Source: Linnemannia hyalina (taxonomy: Eukaryota; Mortierellomycota; Mortierellomycetes; Mortierellales; Mortierellaceae). From it: a DNA stretch of 64,000 bases. Both the position numbers and the translations under genes were made by a program. This document shows, in pieces, positions 22,501 to 33,800 of the stretch (its first letter is position 1; each line of letters begins with the position of its first letter). The notes beneath the pieces are model-generated. The model was not told where the DNA came from. It did not search any database and worked only from the letters and a program-made list of their open reading frames with translations. Where the stretch lies: positions 186,001 through 250,000 of the forward strand of contig JAHRHY010000006.1 in assembly GCA_019671135.1 (NCBI GenBank), in the 5' to 3' direction.

Positions 22501-25127
22501 CACGGTCCGCGAGCATCTTGACCAGCTCCTCCTTTTCCACCAAAAGCTCCTCCTTCTTCACCAAAAGTTCCTCCTTCTCGGTAATGAGCTCCTCCTTTTC
22601 AGTAATCTCCTTGCTGAGTTTCGACTGGAGCTCGCTGATGATGGACTGTTGGTGGGCAAAGGATGTCTCTCGAGCCAATGATGCGACCTTGGGCTCGACG
22701 ACTGCAGGCGCGACGATGGCAGGAACAACGACTTCCTCACTACTGACAGTCTTAGCTGGGGCCTGAATCAAGACAGGTGCTTCGACAGCAGGCTCAGCAG
22801 CCTTCTCCTCCGCCTCCTGGGCCAGAGCAATCGCATCCAGAGTCGCTCTCTTGGCGAGCTTTCGCTGCTGTTGCGTCATGGTGGCGTTGAGGTCTTCGAC
22901 CTTGGTCAACAGATCGGATTTCTCGCGCTGGATTCCTGCCATGTGCTTCCGCATTGTCGCCATGTCCTGCTCGTGCCGTGATTTGGTGATTTCAAGCTGG
23001 CCAGACGTCTTTTCTTCCTTGTCCTTAAGCTGCTCGACCTGCTCCGTTGCCGTCGCGAACGCCTTTTGAACCTTGGCATTCTCGTGAGTGGCCTTGGACA
23101 GCTGGGCCTGCAAATCCACGTTTTGATTCCGGAGTTCCTGGTTCTGCAGCTCCAAGTTCCATTGATCCTCCTTCTGACGCTCTATATGAACAGTGATGGT
23201 TTTGTTAGGCCCAGATACCTTCAAAAAAAATTGGGTGTGGGCAAAAAGGCTAAATGTCTGACAAGGCTTATTAACTTACCTTCACTCTCTTCACGAAGTC
23301 GACGCTGCTTATGCAAAGCATCGATAATTCGCTCCTGTTCGTTAATTTTGAGGTCGTACTCCTGGTTTAGCTTCTCCTTCAACTCGGCTTGAGTAGTCCA
23401 GTAGCGGACTTGGTTCAACAACTCTTCCTGAATCTGCAGAGGGAAGGCAGCATCATTTGTCGAGGGAGCCGAGTTCATGTTGACCTTGTGGCGACGGGGC
23501 TTGGATATCGTCTGAGCAGGGAGAGCGCTCGAAGGCAGTGCGCTTGGGGCAATGATGGACCCCGACCGGGATGTCGAGAGATCGCTTGCCGAGTTGGATG
23601 TTGTCACGGGCTGCAGAGCGTCAAATCATATTAAGAGGTGTAACAGGTCGCGGTCAGATATGATGGTGGAGCCCAGTTCAAAGTCATACTTGTTGGTGCT
23701 CTTGCTACCCACGTTCATTTCCCATGCAAGAAATCGCTCGGACCGGACTAAACAGTCGGCCTGCAGACTCGCAAGTGAAACTGGACAGGTGTCTGCGCAC
23801 GCACAACAGCAACAACAACAATGACAACAATAACCCATAACAACAAAAACAACAATAACCCATGACAACACATCCTTACAGGCCCGCATGGCGATTGTCG
23901 ACTGTTGGGTATGAAGGCAAACCACACCACTGCCCAGGAAAGGAATAGAGGACAGACAGTTCCCGAGTGGGATATTAAATTTGAATTGGTTGTGAGCACC
24001 GGATATTTGCATGGGACCAACGGCCCTTCAAAAAAAATGGAGGAAAGGGGACAAACAAACAATAGAGATGGTGAAGGGAACTCGACTAAAGGGTTAAGCA
24101 CCAGTGTCCCAAACGGATCAGGTTTCTCTTTCAAGTTTCAACACGACATAACCAACACGACATAACCAACACAACACAACAGAATACACAACAACCAACA
24201 CAACAACCCAACACAACACAGAGGGAGGATAAAATAATAATTGAAAAATGAGATGAGATCAAACGCTAAAAAGCCAAGTTTCAATGAACCCTCCTTCCTC
24301 CCTCCTCCCATGCCTTGTCGATTGCAGTACGCCCTCATTTTCATTCTCTCGCAATCCATTGCAATTGCAGTCCATTGTGACAAGCAAGTTCAACTGCACC
24401 ATCCTATCGTGTCTCGTCGATTGCTGCACGCCCTCATATTCACTCGCAATTCGGTCTGAAAAGCAGGCAAGTTCGGCTGACTGCAGCACCCTATCTTGCG
24501 TTGCTGATTGCTGCACCCCCTCTTTTTTATTCGCAATCCATTTTTCCATTCTGACTGACGCTCCCCCCTGCCTCTTCTGCACATTCTCACTCTTTCAGAC
24601 ACGCGGTTATGCCATCCACATGAATGCACAACCCTTTTTTTCTTTTTTTTCTCTCTTTCTTACAATGAATTGCTCTTTTCACTTACAAGCTGCGCGTCGA
24701 TGAGGCTTTTCAGGCCAACAATGCCATCTTGGCCCTCCTGAAAGTCGCGGTCCAAGGCGACAAGTTGCTCTCGGAAGGACTCTGGCAGTGGCTTTGATGC
24801 TGCTGCTGCTGCTGCATCGTCGCCCCTTTCGGAGGCTGCAGCATCAAGGCCCTCTCCTTGATCAGCGGTTGCCTGCTTCTCCTGGTCATCCAGTAACTGG
24901 AGCTGTTCAAAGCAGTTCTTGAGGTCCTCCTGGCGCTTGACAAAGAGCAGCCCAATGGTCTGGGTCAATTGGAGGTCACTGTGGATATTCGTCAAGCGAC
25001 CTTCGAGCTCGGCTCTCGCCTGGGCGATGGTTTGAACGTTGGCGAGTGAGGACGAGGTCGAGTTTCTAAGGGGTTGTCCTGGTGATCTCCTGGGCGAAAG
25101 CTGAGGTGCCGCAACGGATTCGGCCAT
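19599..25127 (-). CDS. NUM1: NUM1/Mcp5-type cortical anchor with C-terminal PH domain (1367 aa, 5 exons)
   Basis: Exons (minus): 25127-24687, 23610-23280, 23181-20527, 20386-20247, 20135-19599; they sum to 4104 bases. Residues 1-260 include LTNIHSDLQLTQTIGLLFVK, SFREQLVALDRDFQEGQDG and the joined coiled-coil run RRLREESEERQKEDQWNLEL. A long coiled coil (EKEELLVKKEELLVEKEEL) and an Ala/Glu/Thr-rich disordered middle follow. Residues about 1080-1200 form the Mcp5/Num1 PH domain (MIQLITQTMIGDYLWKYTRR, WRYVWIHPYTKTLHW, IQTTSRNVKLKAPT, LWFRSLSYLLSRP), split across three exons. In yeasts such proteins bind plasma-membrane phosphoinositide through the PH domain and anchor dynein and mitochondria at the cortex for nuclear positioning. 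The Ser/Gly-rich tail ends at 19599. Intron 1 is about 1.08 kb, far longer than the others (98-140 bases). Confidence 0.88.
24309..24549. repeat. Diverged tandem repeat of about 90-100 bp inside NUM1 intron 1
   Basis: Three units begin near 24309, 24414 and 24501. Each carries a variant of GTCGATTGCTGCACGCCCTC followed by a CTCGCAATCC-like block. Units 1 and 2 also share GCAAGTTC..CTG.A.CACC and CCTATC blocks. The third unit is truncated. Confidence 0.7.
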
Positions 25128-26199
25128 ACTACAGGTTTATGTGTCTGTGTCCTGTGGTGCTTTGAAGGTCTTGACTTATTCGCTCCTTTTTGGTGGAGTA
25201 GTGGTGGTGGGAAGGGGTCGGATAATAGTGTGTGTGGTTGAGGGACCGAGGCTGGTGGGAGAGAAGAGAAAAGAGGGGGGAGGGAGAGAAGAGAAAAGGG
25301 GGAGGAGGGAGTGAGAGTGGGAGGATGTGAGAGCCGAGTCGGTGTAGGGGTTGTTAGTGTTATTGTTGCAGCAAGTCGTAGTTCTATTACATGAACGAGA
25401 GAAGGAAGGAAAGGTCCAACAGTCAGCGCGTGTGTTGAAAATAAGAGGGTGAGACAAGTGGGCGAAAGGTAAGAAGAGAGAGAGAGAGATAGGGAGGCAA
25501 AGAAAAAGTCGTTGGAGGGAAGAGCAGGTAGGTAAGAATAGGGTCAAGGCACATGGGTCTTGCCCTGTCCTTTTTTTTTCCCCTGTCACTCTCTCTTTTG
25601 TTTGTCTTTCGTGAAACGGTCTGTGAGGACAAAGTGAAACGGGAATGAATGGCCTGTGATAGGGTCAAGATAGGAGGAGTGTTGGGTGTTCTTTTTGTCC
25701 GCTGAGGCGCACTCTCTTTCCGTCTTAGCGTGATGTGCGTGTGAGTGAGTGAGTGAGTGAGTGAGTGGGAGCAAGAGTAGGAATGGAGGATGAAGACATA
25801 CAGAGAGATAGACAGACAGACAGACAGACAAGAAGACAAGAGGTGGTTGTTGCTTGTTGCTTGTTGCTGTTGCTGTTGTAGTTGTTGTTGTTGCAACGTA
25901 CGATGGAAAGAGGGCCGCAGTCTAGTAGGTTGTGTTGTGATGGTGCGCAAGAGGAAGGGGGTGCGCAATGGGCAAATAAGGGTATGAAGAGGAAGGAGTA
26001 TTATTATTAGAGGGGGTAGGAGAGAAAGAAGGAAGAAGAAGAGAAAGGACGGGCAAAGAAGAAGAGATGATGGGACGACAACCAACCAACTAACAAACCA
26101 ACAAACCAACAAACAAACAAACAAACAAACAAACAAACAACAACAGTGAAGAGAGACAAAAGACACAGAAAGATACATGTGTCCGATGGTGACTGCTTA
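25128..26199. other. Upstream region of the NUM1-like gene, rich in microsatellites
   Basis: No gene recognised. Tandem arrays include (GTGA)n at 25741-25766, (GACA)5 at about 25811-25830, GTTGCTTGTTGCTGTTGCTG near 25855 and (AAAC)n at about 26109-26140. Long minus-strand open frames across 25423-26178 are products of this low-complexity sequence. Confidence 0.5.
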
Positions 26200-26545
26200 C
26201 CCGAATTCATCTTGCCTTTTCTTTTCAGCCCCGCGACACGCGCATACTCATCCTCACTCAGGTCCTCGTCAGCACACTCAACAAGCACATACCTCTCAAA
26301 CAGGACAATGACAGATAGACCGCAGGACTCTCTTTCTCTCTCATAACGATACCACCGTGGTTATTCAGCTTATTTCTTACAACGGTAATCATACCACGCC
26401 AACCAGTTTCTGTACATTCAAAGTCAGCAACACTCACCCCACACCTTCTTCCTTTCAAAATCGACGTAGGACCATCAGTCAACTTGAACGTAACAAGTGA
26501 CGATGTGGGACATGTCTTAAAACTAGACTCAACGCGTCGGCTCAC
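26200..26545 (-). pseudogene. Unrecognised coding-like fragment
   Basis: A minus-strand frame reads like real protein (SSLVTFKLTDGPTSILKGRR, FECTETGWRGMITVVRNKL, REKESPAVYLSLSCLRG). A shifted frame then continues as YVLVECADEDLSEDEYARVA up to a GTAAGC donor-like site near 26203. No family is recognised. It may be an eroded gene or a chance open stretch. Confidence 0.25.
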
Positions 26546-26652
26546 GGTAGTCCGTCAATTGATTTATTTTACCGATATTTAAAAAGTACGCGACAACACA
26601 TCTTCGTTGCAAAGCTCTAGGTCTTCTTTTCTAAAGTGGAGCTTGGAAAGGC

Positions 26653-27205
26653 ATGGATGACATCAAACTGGGCGAGCGCGGTGACCTCAAGACCCTCCTA
26701 CCAAACGTAGACGCTGACAGCAAGATCGAACTGACCCTTCACCAGCTCCGTCAAAGACATGAAAGTTTTCGACCGACTTATCCCCTTCGAACACTGGAAC
26801 CAAACAACGAACCCGGGACTTGGAGTGCTTCGATCGCCGCTTCGGCTGCCATTGCAACCACGGGGATAACACTGGAATATCTTCAAGACATTCAGCCAGA
26901 CGTTAATAACCCTATCAAACGCCAGTCTAATCCCTTGGGTCTACTCTGGCACTAAACACACTGGAGTCAATGGACGTACAGATCTCACCCACCTGTAAGG
27001 AAAGGATGATTATTAGTTGGTGCCGCTCAGAGCGCTGATGCTGCGATGCCACCAACTAACTTGTTCATTTCTACCTTTTCGATCTAACAGCCGTGCTCAT
27101 CCAAAGGGTGAGACAGGAAGTCAAGAGAATCCGGGCGGAGGTAATTATTTGTTCAGGAAAGCAATCCAGGAGGTCAAAGACTTGTTGTATGAGCAAACAC
27201 TATAA
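26653..27205 (+). pseudogene. Unrecognised eroded two-exon gene
   Basis: It begins MDDIKLGERGDLKTLLPNVD at 26653. Around 26880-26995 the protein-like reading lies in a different frame (NASLIPWVYSGTKHTGVNGR, then TDLTHL) and ends at a GTAAGG donor at about 26996. An acceptor (CTAACAG) near 27090 continues in phase as RAHPKGETGSQENPGGGNYL and KAIQEVKDLLYEQTL, stopping at 27205. The frame change between the two halves of exon 1 suggests decay. Function unknown. Confidence 0.3.
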
Positions 27206-28450
27206 CTATGCTAGCCCTCGACGTCTTTGCTTTGTAGACCATGCTCATTGGAACTGCCGCTAGCAACATGTTGGACAGGGATGCCACTTGATAAGGATGG
27301 CAGAGCACCTTGTACTGATTGAGGCGACGAACATGCCGGACCAAGACGAAGGAATCTTTTTTCGACTGTTGTATGCGACAAACCTTTTTGCTGTCTACCC
27401 TGGAACCCACCTGGTTGCTTGTGTTCACTAGTATCAATTAAAAGGAACTGTGATTCAAATCACAGTACAACGACTCCCTGGATCTCACATGAAAAATATG
27501 TGTATCTGTTTGTTGTGTTCACTTTTGGATCGCTCTCTTGTCGTCTTTTCATGTGCGTTCATGCATGAGTGTGAGAGCGAAAATATGAATGAATGTGCGT
27601 GTGTTTGTGTGTACCCATGAAGGTTGGATTGAAGAAGGGAGAAGTGTCCGCGGGGTGACTCCTGTTACTGTGGGTGTCGACAAAATATCTATACTTGGCA
27701 GGTGTGGGCTCGTCCGTTAAGCATGGGCTGGTTAACGGCTGCGTTAAGAATGAAGAGTAGATGTAAAAGGGAGAGGGAGAGGAAGGGAGGGAGAGAACCA
27801 GTTCATAAGAAAAAAGGAGAGGAGACTGGATCTTGGCCATGACTTGAATAACATCGGTACTTCATAAGCAAAGAGGGTGTCGCTTTTTCGTTGTCCATCG
27901 CATGATGTGCAAAGAGTCCCGTGTCCATTTCTTTAGTTTTTCTCGTCTTTATGTCTTTTTTTTTTTCTCTTTCCTCTTCCTTCCTCTTCCTTCCTCTTCC
28001 TTCCTCTTCCTTCCTCTCTCTTGTTCTCCTAGCTCTTCTCTGCCTCCTCCTTCCCTTCCTTTCCCTTTCCTTTCCTTCCTTTCCCTTTCCTTTCCTTCTA
28101 CATCGACAACAACCCCAACAACGATTCCCATTCAAACGCACTCTCATTGTTCACATTGCATAGCACCAACAACAGCCAGTCCTGAACATACTCTGTAGCC
28201 ATTCCTTTTTCTTTTTTTTTCCCCCCTTATCTGTCCAACATCCTTCCCTCACTCCGCCTTGTCAACTTGTCTTGTCGCCAGACGAGACAACATCCACCCA
28301 CTCACCCTCCTTTGTTCCTGTCGTCCACCTCCCCTTTGACGACTGTCACTTCTCTCATTTTTTTTTTATTTTAACTTTCGCGCCAAAAAAGCGTTGGCCC
28401 CTGCGGTTGTACAACTGAACAAATCCGTTAACAAACCAAAACAAACGCAA
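27206..28450. other. Upstream region of the SEC14-like gene with pyrimidine repeats
   Basis: No supported gene. It contains a short palindrome (CTGTGATTCAAATCACAG near 27448), a (TTCCTCTTCC)n array at 27971-28016 and a second CTTTCC-type array at about 28045-28098. These are consistent with a long fungal promoter or leader. Confidence 0.45.
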
Positions 28451-30450
28451 ATGAAGCACCATCCTCATTCCGACCCTGCCGGTGTTGCACAGGCAACAGG
28501 CCATGTTGGTAACCTCACCCCCGATCAATGGGACGCACTGTAAGTAGTCAGTAAGCCAGTGTTCATTTCGTATCAGCATTGCTTCATACACCAGGAGAAA
28601 GAGAGATAAGGAGAGAGTATTTCTATTTCATCCAAGTCCGTCCGTCCGTCCTAACTCAATCAATGTCCATTCTCCTTTCGCCCAACTCAAAAAAAAAAAA
28701 GTGGCGAGATCTGGTCGTTCCTGCTCCACCTCTGGTACTCTGAGCCTTCCTCGGTCTCATCAAAGTCAAACCACCCTCGTCGCGCCAGCAGCTACGGAAT
28801 CTCTGCCTCAACCCCAAGCTCGAACACAACATCGCCCAACGTCAATGACACCCCTGCCCACCACGATACCACTTCAACCTTCACATCGACATCAATGGCT
28901 CCCTCCAGCCCAGGAGCAACAGGTCATCATCAACAGTACAGCAGCACCGGACGAGGCATCAGTCCACCCCTGCCAGCCTCCCCTACTCGACTCAGCCAGT
29001 CCTTCTATCAACCATCCATAACATCCTCTCCCGCCGGACCTACTTCACCAACATTCAACACTGGAAACAGTCATCTCATTTCTTCCTTGCCTGGAGGTGC
29101 AGCTGCAACCGCGTTGAAGAGATCGGCCGCCAAACTCAAGCCATGGCTCCCTGCAAAAAAGTTTACCTTCAAGTATTCACCTGTCGAGTACCAAACCGCA
29201 TTCTGGTCGTTTGTCCAGGCAGAGCATCCCGATACGACTGTGTTACGATTCCTGAGGGCAAGAAAGTGGAATGTTGAGAAGGCAATGGAGATGTTGATCT
29301 TGGCACTCGAATGGCGTATCACCGTGGATGTCGAGGAGGTCGTACAGGATGGTGAGCAGGCATTGGAAGCAAAGTACCCAGGATTCTTGGAGCAGCTCAA
29401 GAATGGCAAGGTCATCTTTCGAGGTCATGATCGTCAAGGCCGACCCCTATGGTAGAGAAAGCATGCATGAAGTCAACAGACAAAATGACGGAAATGTGGG
29501 GTGGATGGTTGGATATGCATACTTGTTTATCCTCTTACTCACGTATTGTTTTCTCTCCCCTTGATTCTTTGATCTCTTATCGGCGCCTCTTGTCGTCCTG
29601 TTTGTTGCTTTTTGTTTCTCATCACACCACATTAGCTTGTTGGACCCTAGTCAGCACAACCCGAATGCCCAAAGCCAGCAGGCAGTACAGAAGCTGTCTA
29701 TCTATGTGATCGAGACAGCGAGAGTGATGTTGCAGCCTCCCACAGAGACCATATCCGTTGTCTTTGACATGAGTAACTTTTCCTTGTCCAATATGGTAAG
29801 TATATGTTCACTTGGTGTATTTTTTAGGAAGCAACACCGGAATGTGAACACTAAAACTTTCTCTCAACCCGCTTTTGGTCATCCATCAAAAACCTTAGGA
29901 CTGGCCCACGGTCAAGTTCTTTATCCATGCAGCAGAGGCGTGTTATCCGGAACTACTCGGTGTTTGCGTCGTCCACAAGGCGCCATGGTTGTTTGGCGCG
30001 ATCTGGAAGATGATCTCACCTATGCTGGACCCCGTCATCCGAGCCAAGATCCAGTTTACCAACAATCGCAAGGACCTGGAGGTGTTTGTTGCCCCCGACC
30101 AATTGATGAAAAACAAGTCCTATGAGGGACTGGACGAGACCCCTTACCGGTACATTGACCCGATCCCTGACGAAAATCGACTCATGCTGGAACCATCCGA
30201 GGCGAAACAGCGTGCAATTGCCCGACGCAAGGAGATGGAATTGACGTTTGAGAGGCTGACTGAGGTCTGGCAAGGCCAGAAACAGCTCTCGTCGTGCGCT
30301 GCTGTGATCCAGGAGAGGAATGAGGTCGGACAACGGATGGCGGAAGTTTGGTGGGCTGCTGAATCCTACACTCGCGCACGGACAGTCTATCATCGCATGG
30401 GCGCCATTCACACCCCTCCCCTTGTTCCTCCCGGCACTCACGCCACATAA
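28451..30450 (+). CDS. SEC14-like CRAL-TRIO lipid-transfer protein (516 aa, 4 exons)
   Basis: Exons: 28451-28539, 28702-29451, 29636-29795, 29899-30450 (1551 bases in all). The start MKHHPHSDPAGVAQATGHVG leads to LTPDQWDALGEIWSFLLHLW across the first splice. A Ser/Thr/Pro-rich linker follows (residues about 50-160). The CRAL-TRIO N-domain is visible near residues 180-250 (DTTVLRFLRARKWNVEKAME). The lipid-binding domain spans about 260-430 (IYVIETARVMLQPPTETISV, VFDMSNFSLSNM joined to DWPTVKFFIHAAEACYPELL, GVCVVHKAPWLFGAIWKMIS). These proteins carry phosphatidylinositol and other lipids between membranes; the sequence is closest in style to yeast Csr1/Sfh2. The C-terminal tail to 30450 is outside the domain. 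No regulatory element is identified beyond the CT-rich leader. Confidence 0.9.
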
Positions 30451-30845
30451 CCAGTCGAAAGCCATGGAACTCCTGTCGGCTTGCTTTCTGTTACCGCCGT
30501 CAAAGTTGCAAGGACAAAATAAAGAACGCTCTGTACTCTGTACTCCCATCTTGCTTCGAAAATCAACAAATGGACAATGGGCAGACAGGACGCGGTGTCA
30601 ATGGCAAGTGTGGTTGAGCCCTTCGTTGCTTTTTGTGGCTGACGAACCAATACAGGGAGGAAGAAAGGTAGAAAGACCATCGGCACTCCTTTTACTCTTA
30701 CTCGCCCTTCTCCCTTCCTATCTTTCCTACCTTCCACCCCTTTCTCTTTTCCCACACCTTCAATTTCTCCCCCTGAACGCTACCACCTCGACTGTTGAGC
30801 CAAATACCCCACTGACAACACAAAAAGGACCACAACAACCAAAAA

Positions 30846-33800
30846 ATGTCCACGGAACTGCAGAGCTTCCGCCAAGGACTCGATAGCCCCATAGTACCAC
30901 TCCGAGCCGAGTTTGACGACGAAACAGGGAAACATCTCATCTATTGGGAGGACGTCCAGTTTGCCTTCCCTGGCGTTCATTGTGTCAAGAGTGGGATCGT
31001 CATTGTTGCGTTTGTCCGAGATAAACAGCGCAAGAGGTAAGCCCGACAGAGGAATGATGAAGAAGAGAGGAATAGAGAGAAGAGAGAGGAGCGGGAGAGG
31101 AAGGAGAGGAGAGAGAGAAGAGAGAGAATGTTCTTTTTGAAGCTTCCATCTGTCCACATGGCACAGCACTGTTTTGGAGGGCGACAAGACAAATACTTGG
31201 GGGGTCAGAGGTTGACAAACACTTTGGAGGACGACAATACTCACTCGCCCATTACTTACTTTTTGACTCTTTAGGATTGACCCCTTGTGCATTGCTTATG
31301 AGCCCAATGTCGTCTTGGAGGTCGTCATGGCTACCACACCGGCTGTACCTCTAACCAATGCGTCCCCTTTACCGCTTCCGTCCCCAGCGTCGTCGACCAC
31401 TGATATCCGATATGAAGAGTAAGGTTTCTTACTGCAAAACACCGGCTGACTCCAGGTCTGAATAAAGTGCACAATGTCTAAACGTCTCCTTTTTTGTCAA
31501 CTCAACAGCGTCACTCCACCTCCCAGCGCTGGCGCCACCTCACCACCCTTGTCTTTATCTTCTTGTCGACCGTTCCGACAGTAAGCGAGAGACGATATTA
31601 ACTTTTCTTGGCTAACATATCTCCATGGCCAACTTCAGGCGACTGACTGTTCATTGCTTGTTCGTCCTAAACTGATAGGGTGGAACCGACTAGCAGGATC
31701 GAGGGGATCGACTGTTCTTCAACAGACACCATGGGGTCATCTTCTTTTCGCCCATATCAACAGTATGCTACATGCAAGACATTAATGGCGAAGGCATTTA
31801 AACGTACATCGTCTCTTGGAAAAGTTACTAACAGATATTCGCTTTATTTTGTATGTGATAGAAAGGAGCACACCGCCAGGATGGAGGAAATTGACTGTTT
31901 TTCAACAGAGACCATGGGGTCAGCCTCATACCCATACCGACAGTAAGCTATGCGACATATTATTGGAAGAAGCCTAAAGTACACAAGTCTGCTTCGAAAG
32001 TTACTAACTGCTCTTTGCATTCTCTCCATAAACAACAGTGCGGAGTTGACTGGAAGAATTGAGGAGATCGACGACTCTTCTACTGGGACAACGGGGTACC
32101 CATTTCCATCAGGCAGCAGCGACTTTTCCTCCGTCGATGCTGTTGATGAAGTGGGGCCGTATTCTGGCAGATATCCGTCATCTATGCCCACACCAAGGAA
32201 CAATAGACCACCGCCGCCGATACCGGAACGACCTTATGCAGCAACAAGACCTTATGCTCCACCGCCTTCCACGGAAGCAGCTCTCGCCACCATCGCTGCC
32301 GTGGAGACATCAAACACCTCGGTCGTTACCACTCGTCACTTTGTGCAACGGACAGAGTCGGTAGTTCAGTTGTTTGGTCATCTCATAGTCAAAGGACAGC
32401 ACGATCAGGCGCTTTTGGTCAAACAAGAGTCGGAGTCGATAAAGCAGTACATGGCGCAGCACCACGAGAATCTCCAATCTGAATTGGCCAAGAACACAAA
32501 GTTGCAGTCTCAGATGATGGAGATGCAAGCAGCGGTGGAAAAGATGACCAAGCGGATCCTTGAACTCCAAGTGGCCGCCACGGACAACGATAAGCGGATG
32601 ATGGTGATGCAACAACAGGCGCTGGACCGACTGTCACTCATTCAGAGCAAGGCAGAGGCAATCCTGACGCAGACGTACGAATTGCACGAATACCCCATCC
32701 CTCGACTGTTCATCATCTTGCCCAAGGTGGACATCACCAGGCGGGAGAAGTTCACCAATCCGTTCGGCAAACGGTTCCGGCTTCATTTCCTATGCGAGTG
32801 TGGGGAGCACACCAGGCCGAACGATGGGTCAGAGAGCAAGATGCCGCACCATATCCACCTCGCGCGCCACAAAGGATATGATCTGGACCGCCCGAACGAG
32901 TTCTTCCGCAAGTATGGCTCGTATGTTCTTGCTCTCCTCCAGATGCTCAAGTATGGCGTGGCTGCAGCCGGGATGGTTGTTTCACCTCTAAACACGTTCA
33001 AGTTCTGCGAGGGACTCGATCAAATTGAGAAGAGCCTCCAGTATCTGGAGAAAGACATTGTGCCGATGGTCGACAACGCGATCAAGTACCTCGAGGGGCT
33101 ATCTTCGGTTCAGGACGGGGCGACACGACTACCGGAGAATGGGCTCAGCGACGCATCGACAACAACATTGACCGAGCCTGTGATTATGAGCAAGCTGGAG
33201 GCATTAGAGGGCGCGGATCTTCGACACCTTGGATCGTTTCTCAAGGACAAGGACGAAGCCAGGGTTCTTGGCGACTTGTACAGGACTGTAACATCGGACG
33301 GTCGTGTTAAATGGGTTTGCTTCGACCATTACCGAGAGACGTACCGGGCGTCAGCACTGAAAGAGTTCCGCAACAACGTTGCGGCCAACAACGGAGAGTA
33401 TGACGATCGACTCGGAAGGGTGACCATTCGACTGACCTCGACGCTCCTAGCCCAGCAGTTTTACAGCATCCTCAGCGACACCCGCTTTGTTCAGGAGATG
33501 GTCATCGCCTTGGCATGGGACACATCGATGGAGGACTTTAGGATGCTCAAGAATGCTATTCAACGCTCCATCATCTACCGGCTGGATATCGACGGCTGCG
33601 GGTTCTCAGTATCGAACTTCGACATTGTCAGCCGTGGTCGGCGGTGGGAGCCTATTTTGCAGATGATGGGCAACGGCAAGCTGGGGATCGTTACTGTCCG
33701 GAACGTGCCTGAGTTTTTGCTCCGCTCTGGCAAGATGCCCGCTACGCTTCAGATCAGAGTGTTGGACATGAGCGAGCAGCTCATCTTGGCGGACGAGTTC

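Noticed and set aside
25423..26178. 251-codon minus-strand frame with hydrophobic LFVCLFVC-like segments that could pass for a membrane protein
   Set aside because: It runs through several microsatellites upstream of NUM1; the composition is explained by the repeats.
27440..27470. Palindrome with a TTCAAATC-like core considered as a tRNA T-arm
   Set aside because: No matching acceptor, D or anticodon arms nearby. No tRNA or rRNA gene was found in the window by eye.
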